From Funneliformis mosseae (lineage: Eukaryota; Glomeromycota; Glomeromycetes; Glomerales; Glomeraceae): DNA of 23,740 bases. Both the position numbers and the translations under genes were made by a program. Under the pieces are notes generated by a model. The model was not told where the DNA came from, did not search any database, and saw nothing but the letters and a program-made list of their open reading frames with translations. Of the stretch, positions 16,988 through 23,740 are shown piece by piece; the stretch's first letter is position 1; each line of letters starts with the position of its first letter. The DNA lies in assembly GCA_910592005.1 (NCBI GenBank), contig CAJVPP010000989.1:1-23740 (forward strand), given 5' to 3'.

Positions 16988-19120
16988 TTATGCAATCATT
17001 CTAGGGGTTGTTAATGAGTTGCTTGTATCTTCAAATTTAGGACTGCAACGACTATTAACATTAGCATGAGAATCTAAGGAATAGTAAATCGTAGGAACAT
17101 TTTTAATATGATACAAGTGTATTGTTTAAACGTTATATTATTATAAATTTCTTACCAATTGCACAACTATATTCATGAGAGCCTAGAAAATAAAAAATAA
17201 ATAAAATAAATTTACAATCTTGGAAAAACTTTTTCTAAAAAAATGATCAGGATTAGAAACATTACCAATATGATCATTATTAGATTTAATTAAGAGGTTC
17301 TGTCTAAAAATATTTTCTAACAAGATAAGAAATTTTTTGTTAAAAATTTTGAACTTAAATAAAGCCAAGTTCATTTATGATCGTCATACCACTTTGATTA
17401 AATCTTCGCGCAAGTGGCCTTGGCCTTAGAAAAATTTGTTGACTATTAATCACTTCTGGATACGCCATTTTTGACAAAATCAAACTTCTTTTCTCCTCCG
17501 CCGCTCGAAATCCATATCTGTCTTTGCGATTTCCCTTGATCATTGAATTTGCGAATGACCAAATCCTTTTATGAACTGTTTCCATGGTCGGCCGCAAATT
17601 TGGATCAGTTTGCCAACAATCTTCGATGAGTTTAGCAAATGCAGGTGGTGTACCTTCAACAATCTTTGGTCTCTTGCCATCAATAATTTCATACATAAGA
17701 TGAACATCTTGTCTCATATTGGAGAACGGCATACGACATGAGGTCAACTCCCAAAGTATCATTCCAAAAGAATAGACATCTGCAGCTCTTGTATATATTT
17801 CTATGCGACGAAGTACTTCAGGTGCCATATATCCAATCTTTCCAAACAATGGTCCATTCTCCATCACTAGTCGCGCAACATCCTCTTCTTTCACACATAA
17901 CCCCAAGTCGGCAAGCCAAGTCCATGTGATTCCATTGCATGTCACATGGTTTAGGATATTACCACTATGAAGGTCACGATGAATAAGACCCTGAAATAAT
18001 GAACGTAAAAGGTTTAAAATGTTTGATGTAACGACGTGGTAAGAATCAATTTACGATTACCTCTCTATGAAGTCCTCGAAGAGCTTTAGCGATATCTCGT
18101 GACAAGCGAATGATTCGTTCCCAATTCAAGTCTTGATGTCGTTTTTTAATATATGAATTTAAATCACCTAATTTAAGAGTATTCATACTTTAGTTTAGAT
18201 CGTGTGACGATTCTATCCAACTAACTTACCCTCATTTGCAAAATTAGTAACCATCATATAGTATCCAGTTTTTGGTTCACGGGTGACACCGAAGCAATGA
18301 ACGATCCTTCTAACGCTTACACAAAGAGAATGACATTCAAGCTGACATAATAAACGTTTACATAAATAAATTTTCCAGGACAAAATTTGTTTTTATCTTC
18401 AATTATTTTCTTTTTTTTAAAAAAAAAAATTATTCTCACTTCATTTAAAAATTCTTTGAACATAGCATTACGTTTAAGCGTTTTGAAAGCAATCTTTCTA
18501 GGACCAGATGCAACCCATTTCAATCTCTCATTGTCCCATTTCCATTTCGGACCATCAATCCAGATGGCAGAATATACGATTCCAAACCCTCCTTCTCCAA
18601 TTTTCTTAATATCCGTAAATCTCTCGAACGGGATCCATTCGAAATAATTCTTGTGTCCAACGGCATTCAATTGATTTCTTCTTATACATTCATCCAACTC
18701 TTGCTTTCCGCTCGTCCAATTTGGGAAATCATCTTGAAGTCGTTTTGGACAACATTCGGCGCACCAAAAGAGGGTACTATCGTAAGGCTTTTTACAAACT
18801 ACGCATGAGTCACCTTCAGGATATTCCTCTACTGCTTCCTCATGTTTATCTTCACTGTCAATATCAATAACTTGAGGCGTTATTTGTTGAATGAGTAAAT
18901 CATTATGTTCTCCCGCGTTAGATTCGTTATCGCAAATGAGCGAATGAATTAAAATTATGATCAATTCTTTTGTAAAACTTATTTGAAATAGTACGAGTAA
19001 TGGTAATGGTAAAATTAAATAATTTTGGTTGAAATTAAATCTAAATCTTATTCTAGATTTCGTCAAGAATTTTAAAAATTTAATAATTATAAATTTTTTA
19101 AAATTACGTTTGGGCATCAC
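16988..19120 (-). CDS. TKL-type protein kinase with Cys4 leader, seven exons
   Basis: Exons on the minus strand: 19120-18440, 18341-18230, 18167-18061, 17990-17390, 17316-17266, 17182-17156 and 17073-16988. All six introns are GT-AG and 62-98 bp, and all phases match, giving 554 residues. A stop at 17355 would end the protein at 511 if intron 4 (donor GTATGA at 17389) were retained. Leader: C106-V-V-C109 and C120-A-E-C123, a zinc-ribbon-like pattern, then WTSGKQELDE. Kinase: glycine loop IGEGGFG (174-180), AFK lysine K213, alpha-C Glu near 223-227, catalytic HRDLHSGN (304-311), DLG instead of DFG (328-330), APE (356-358). All catalytic residues are present, so it should phosphorylate Ser/Thr or Tyr. 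The extra exons add a Ser/Asn-rich tail. The hydrophobic AT-rich stretch at residues 8-60 may be an unrecognised intron (a donor GTAATT near 19108 and an acceptor near 18970 also fit in phase), so the N-terminus is uncertain. Confidence 0.88.
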
Positions 19121-19378
19121 GACACGATTAAATATCCGATTGCTGCAAGGCCAATTTGAATATTTAATTTAAAAAATTAATAAATAAAGTTATTTTTTTT
19201 TTTTTTTCGTCTTTATTTCTTTATTCCTATGAGAAAAATTTAAGTTCAAAACTGTCGTGAATCATTCATTTAAATAATCATTTTAAATTACAATCAATTC
19301 TTTCTTTAATAATGATTTCTTTTTTTGGATATATGAAAACCGTGAGAAAATAATAATTATTAAATTCCATTTATTTTA
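19121..19378. other. AT-rich spacer between divergent genes
   Basis: Upstream of the kinase start (minus) and of the decayed plus-strand gene. It contains a T11 run (19192-19207 region) and no coding. Both promoters would have to lie here; no distinct motif was recognised. Confidence 0.45.
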
Positions 19379-20385
19379 ACAAAGAGATTTGGAGCTTATA
19401 ATGTTATCAGCTTTTATTCGTCCCGAAATGAATTCATAAATTTCACAATAGATTTTGATAATCTGAAAATACATTTTATCAATACGCTTTTTAGAAATGA
19501 AAAAGACATAAAAGATACCTCTTATGTTAGTTATTCATGTAACGGAAAAGAATCATCGAAATGCTACACAATATCAAATTAAATCGTGTAACCAGAATTG
19601 AGTGAAGATTTACTTTGCATAAAAGAGACGGATTGACGCTAAACATTTTCAATGTAATGGAGCAACATTTCTTTGAAAATTTTTAATTGATGGACATATG
19701 GGCGGATGTTGCTCACTCCGATTATATCACGGTGTGACATTTAAAAATGTTTATCAATTTTGATTACCGAGAGCTAAACCATTTTTATGTGCCCTTTGTT
19801 CAAACACTTATAATATTCATTTCCGACCAAGTCTGACGTTGAACTCAAAAATACCAGGATGGAATTGTCTTTCTCATTAACAAGCGACTAGGATTTAATC
19901 GAACAAGTATAGGTCGTCGTCATATTCATATAGACTTATTCCCTGAGCATATTTTTGTATATTTGTTTAAAAGTGAAACAACCTTTAGTTATAATCCCTT
20001 ACAACGCAAATATCAATGTTATTTTGAAGGAGTAGAAGGTGGATAAAAAACTGGGTTTACTTTTAAATTCCAACTGAGATACTAAATATCATAAAAATTG
20101 CTGCACAAGAGGTTATGTTTGCATGAATAATGCAGATGAGAAATATAAAATCAAATTTTTATGGCGTGAAAATTAATTACAAGAATCTTATGAATTTTTA
20201 TGTGGATTTTTTGTGGGTGAATTTTTTGTGACTTCTGGTGATTTTATCAAACGGTAAGAGAGTTAAATAAATATTTGATATTTATAATATATCACATTAA
20301 ATTTATATATTGCATTTATAGTCTTACAGATGAATTTTCTAATCCAACTTTACAGTCTGAAAATACAATGTTAGGTTACCATTAG
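19379..20385 (+). pseudogene. decayed two-exon gene, unknown Cys-rich protein
   Basis: The plus strand reads in successive segments. First TKRFGAYNVISFYSSRNEFI with about 60 more codons (19379-19580). After stops and a shift, RRIDAKHFQCNGATF, LIDGHMGGCCSLRLYHGVTF and RAKPFLCALCSNTYNIHF follow (19630-19830). Then come GIVFLINKRLGFNRTSIGRR and HIHIDLFPEHIFVYLFK (19860-19970), QRKYQCYFEGVEGG, and NCCTRGYVCMNNADEKYKIK to TSGDFIKR (20100-20253). A clean intron follows (20254-20321, GTAAG...TATAG, 68 bp) whose phase fits exactly into LTDEFSNPTLQSENTMLGYH and a TAG at 20383. Several frameshifts and stops make it non-functional as it stands. CxxC pairs suggest zinc binding. Family not recognised. Confidence 0.5.
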
Positions 20386-20790
20386 AATTTAATTATTCGA
20401 TACATTCTTTTATAAAATTTTTAACAAAGTAATATAGATAGATGGCATACAATAAATAAATCAATTAATTCATAATGAATTAAAAATCAATTTATTTTGT
20501 TTTTATTGCATATTTTCATTATTAATAACATGAATTTTTCACTAAAAAGCAACAGGTATATTATAAATCAGATAATAAAATTGATGTGTTTTATAAACCA
20601 TAATATTATAAACTACTGGTTACTAACATCCATTACAATGCAACCAAAATATAATTTTACCTATAAATATAAATCAATTGGATTTTAAAAATTTATTAAT
20701 ATTATCTATTCATAATTTTCTTTTCAATACTCAAAGTTGTAAATTGCCTTAATGATAATTTATGCTATTTTAAATTATATATAAATTGAG
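20386..20790. other. no gene seen
   Basis: AT-rich, low-complexity sequence. A 63-codon frame at 20497-20688 is Ile/Asn/Tyr-rich, as expected for random AT-rich DNA, and has no domain. Confidence 0.5.
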
Positions 20791-20799
20791 GTATACAGT

Positions 20800-21110
20800 T
20801 ATCACTGATTATAATAAACTTATTTATACTAAAAACTCATTATATCGAACAATGTGATGCAGAACTGATTTTTTATAATTAATTATACTAGAGATACAGT
20901 TGTTTTCCTTTATAGTTATACCTCTTAAAACTAAAATAAAAAGTGTGATTATAATAAATAGTAACTATATAAGGATTTTTATATATTTGTTACTAAGTAT
21001 TAGTTCTGAAAAAATGTAATTATAAAAATACTGTGATTATAAAGGTTATTTATATAGTATTAATAAGTATTAGTTCTTATAAAATTTGTGCTTATAATAA
21101 GGGATTTATA
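20800..21110 (+). repeat. repeated TGATTATAATAA motif cluster
   Basis: Four degenerate copies: ACTGATTATAATAAACTTA near 20802, GTGTGATTATAATAAATAG near 20943, CTGTGATTATAAAGGTTAT near 21031 and TGTGCTTATAATAAGGGA near 21087. A second motif, AAGTATTAGTTCT, occurs at 20995 and 21065. Such subterminal repeats are common near the ends of DNA transposons, but no clear terminal inverted repeat was found. Confidence 0.5.
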
Positions 21111-21170
21111 TGATATAATTGTATAGAAGAATGACTATAGAGGATATAGTAAAATTCTATATACTGTCAC

Positions 21171-22369
21171 TGTGAAATTCTTCAACTTGAGGGGATTACG
21201 TTATCAAGTCTCTACTTGAAATTCCTAACTGCAACTTACTGTAGTCAAAACATTAGGATTTACCTAACTCTTAACTTTACTAAATTTACGCGTTAGACTT
21301 AAACAAATCTATCAAGTATGAAAACTTGAAAGACAAAATTATGAATAATTTTAATTAAAGAATTCAAATGATGAACTCAATTACAAATAATGTGTAGAGA
21401 TCACAGCAGATTATATAAAGACACGAAGAGACAGAAAAATATAAATTTTTAATAGATTTCTTTATTAATACTGAAACTCATACTTACAAACTTGCAAAAG
21501 AGTTACTTCAATTTGCAAAAGAGTTAATTTATAACATAAGCAAAAAGTCTATCTATTTATACAAAATTTCTTTTGTTATAGCTAACTAATTACTATGCTA
21601 TAAACTAACTAATTTAACAAATAAAATATAAGTAAAATAAATATATTGAGAATAATAAAAATACGTAAAATAATAAAAATATAAAATATAATAAAAATAA
21701 CAATAAAATTTAGAATATTAAAAATACATATAATACTAAATATTTTTAAACTTCATTTAATTTGTAAAATTATGATTATTATCAGTATTTAGATCTTTAG
21801 AATTACGTAGATCTTCTGTATTTTCAGAATTTGCAGAATTCTCAGTATTTTAGAATTCTGGATTAAAAGATCGTTATACTGCATCATTCACATGACTTCA
21901 TTATGATTAGTCAATTGCTCTGTTGACAATACTATATCTGAATTAAGTTAGTTAAACTAAAGATATTAACTACATATTTGATATACTAAACTATTATGTG
22001 ACTTAAAAATATTCATAATGTAAATAATCTTTCTTTCTCAGAATACATAAAATTTTTTATTTAAATATTTCTGATATTATATCAAGAAAAAGCGTTGTTC
22101 TTTTAGCTACATAAAAATATGAAATATGTAAAATGAAAAAAATCCAAGTTTTCTTAATATTGAATTTATATAATAATATTATATTAAAAAATTAACAGTT
22201 ACTAATATTTGAATGAAAAAGAGCATTAGATTACAATTTTAAAAGAGTAAAAAAATATTATAAAATTTTATAATTCTAAATGAACTTAACTTAAGAAAGT
22301 ACTCAGTATTTGAGTTAATAATATACTTAATATAAAATAAAATATTGATAATAATATTTTAAAAACAAA
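21171..22369. other. AT-rich stretch, mostly non-coding, one weak coding trace
   Basis: A direct repeat TTGCAAAAGAGTTA is at 21492-21505 and 21513-21526. On the minus strand near 21850-21770 a short Asn/Ser/Asp-rich string reads open (NSANSENTEDLRNSKDLNTD) and resembles a low-complexity linker. Nothing else could be supported. Confidence 0.4.
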
Positions 22370-23740
22370 AGAAAATTATTTTGCTAAACAGTTTTCTATA
22401 GAAGATTTAATAATTCTAAAAGGTAATTATGTAGTTTTAAAAAATGTTATAGTTAATACTAATTTAAAAAGTAAAGTAAAATTGCAAGTACACTTTCTAC
22501 TGAGTTAATAGTAAATAATCATATTACTTTACAATAATTTTTATATCTTATAATTTTGAAACTAGCCTTTTTGAAAATAAAGTCTTCTAGTATTTTAGTA
22601 TGAACTCTTATATTAGTTCATAAAAAGAAAAATTATGTATTATAATATTTTGCTATATAAATACAACTGGCATTAAAAAAATAATATTTATATTTATTCA
22701 TAAGTATAAAACTTCTTATATTATAAGAAATATTAATTATAAAAAATTTTTTATTTATTATTTTAGAATAAGAAGATATATATGTAAATTAGTATTTTTA
22801 ACAAAGTATTATTTTTAAACTTAATAAAATAATGAAATAAAAAAAGTGAAAATTTATCCTTTTAATTAATAATATATTAGTATATCTTATTTTGAATGAA
22901 ACTTAAAAAAATTAGATAGTATAAATATGCAATTTCTTTTATTAAATACTACTATTAAATTTTAACTATATGATATAGAAATTATTTATTTTTCAAGTAT
23001 TATTACAAGTACCTTTTTATTTTAAATCAAAGTAATATATATGATAATATATAGAATAGTATTATAAAAGAGTTTAATAATTATACTATCTATAATACTC
23101 TACAAAATATAATTAAAGTATAGTCAATAGTATTATCATAAATAATTTTAAATTATTAAAATAAATAGATATTCTTTCATTAAATAACAAAATTAATAAA
23201 TTTGAAGATTAAGATACAGTAATTTCTGATAGATATAGTATAATTAATATTATATAATATAATATTATATATGATAGTTTTTAATACATATTTATATTTT
23301 TAGTTTTAATAGAAAAATTGATAAGCTTAATATATTACTTCTTTAACTTTTAGAAAAGATTTTAATACATATGAATATATACATATTGAAAATGAAATAT
23401 TAGAGGATGAATTTATTAATGATGAAATCATTGATACAATTTTAAATATAAATAAAAAAAAGAAAATATGAATAAAATCAAATTTATATATATAGATAAA
23501 TTTAACAAAAACTGAAAATTTATAAATAAAACTATAAAATTTTTATATAAATAAGAGTCTAAATTTGATGAAATGAATGAAGAATTAAAGGTTTTAAGAA
23601 AATTATATAAATGAATTAAGCTACTAATTATATAAAATTTAAAGCAAAATGATCTTTATTACTTTAATATTAATAATATAGTTGAATAGTATAGCATTAT
23701 CATACAAAATTTAAATAATATATATCAGATAATTAATAAA
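22370..23740 (+). other. very old coding traces, possibly a decayed DNA transposon
   Basis: Two plus-strand islands rise above background: KENYFAKQFSIEDLIILKGN near 22370-22430, continuing about 25 codons, and the acidic NEILEDEFINDEIIDTILNI near 23393-23455. An N-terminal AKxF-like HTH and an acidic C-terminal tail would suit pogo/Tigger-type transposases, but no DDE motif is readable and AT-biased chance reading cannot be excluded. The rest of the stretch is AT-rich without structure I can name. Confidence 0.2.

Noticed and set aside
20497..20688. 63-codon plus-strand frame
   Set aside because: Asn/Ile/Tyr-rich, AT-driven and isolated; no homology-like pattern.
21172..21618. Possible solo LTR (starts TGTGAAATTC, ends TTTAACA)
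   Set aside because: No target-site duplication, no primer-binding site or polypurine tract, and no second copy in the window.

Overview
The window reads as nuclear DNA of an arbuscular mycorrhizal fungus (Glomeromycotina, Rhizophagus-like). It is very AT-rich and has short GT-AG introns of about 60-100 bp. It carries a TKL-type protein kinase with a Cys4 leader of the style expanded in these fungi. Most other genes are decayed copies of multicopy families. The species assignment is recognition and inference; no search was run.

Left block (1-4.5 kb). A Gag-like gene with a CCHC zinc knuckle and a retropepsin-like domain enters from the left edge. It is broken by a stop, two -1 shifts at A-runs and a 25-bp tandem duplication. 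Next comes a compact locus: a minus-strand basic putative HTH protein, a 410-bp divergent intergenic region with two 4 x 11-bp iteron-like arrays, a plus-strand coiled-coil protein with one membrane segment, and an intact FtsK/HerA-type ATPase resembling the A32-like packaging ATPases of Polintons/Mavericks and large DNA viruses. This locus is the best candidate here for an undescribed system.

Middle block (4.5-9.6 kb). This is a graveyard of lineage-type gene fragments: coiled-coil pieces, a two-exon unknown gene, a RING-like gene, and a fragment preserved in frame despite stops. A tRNA-like A box, palindromes and a 53-56-bp minisatellite lie among them.

Polymerase block (9.6-14.2 kb, minus strand). 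One long pseudogene encodes, in order, a zinc finger, a family B DNA polymerase palm, an SF1 helicase and an HNH-like domain. About 30 stops interrupt it, yet nearly all of it stays in one frame. Recognisable changes at stops and motif residues fit G:C to A:T transitions.

Right block (14.2-23.7 kb). It holds hairpin-flanked and tandem repeats, then a roughly 1-kb island of nearly pure A/T, then a small decayed gene. An intact seven-exon kinase follows on the minus strand (16988-19120); three of its exons lie downstream of the apparent stop and fit in phase. After that come a decayed gene with an intact intron, and 3.3 kb of AT-rich repeats and very old coding traces.

The ATPase and the polymerase-helicase could be parts of one virus-like or self-replicating element family (packaging plus replication), but the sequence only shows them about 5.4 kb apart, with unrelated fragments between them.
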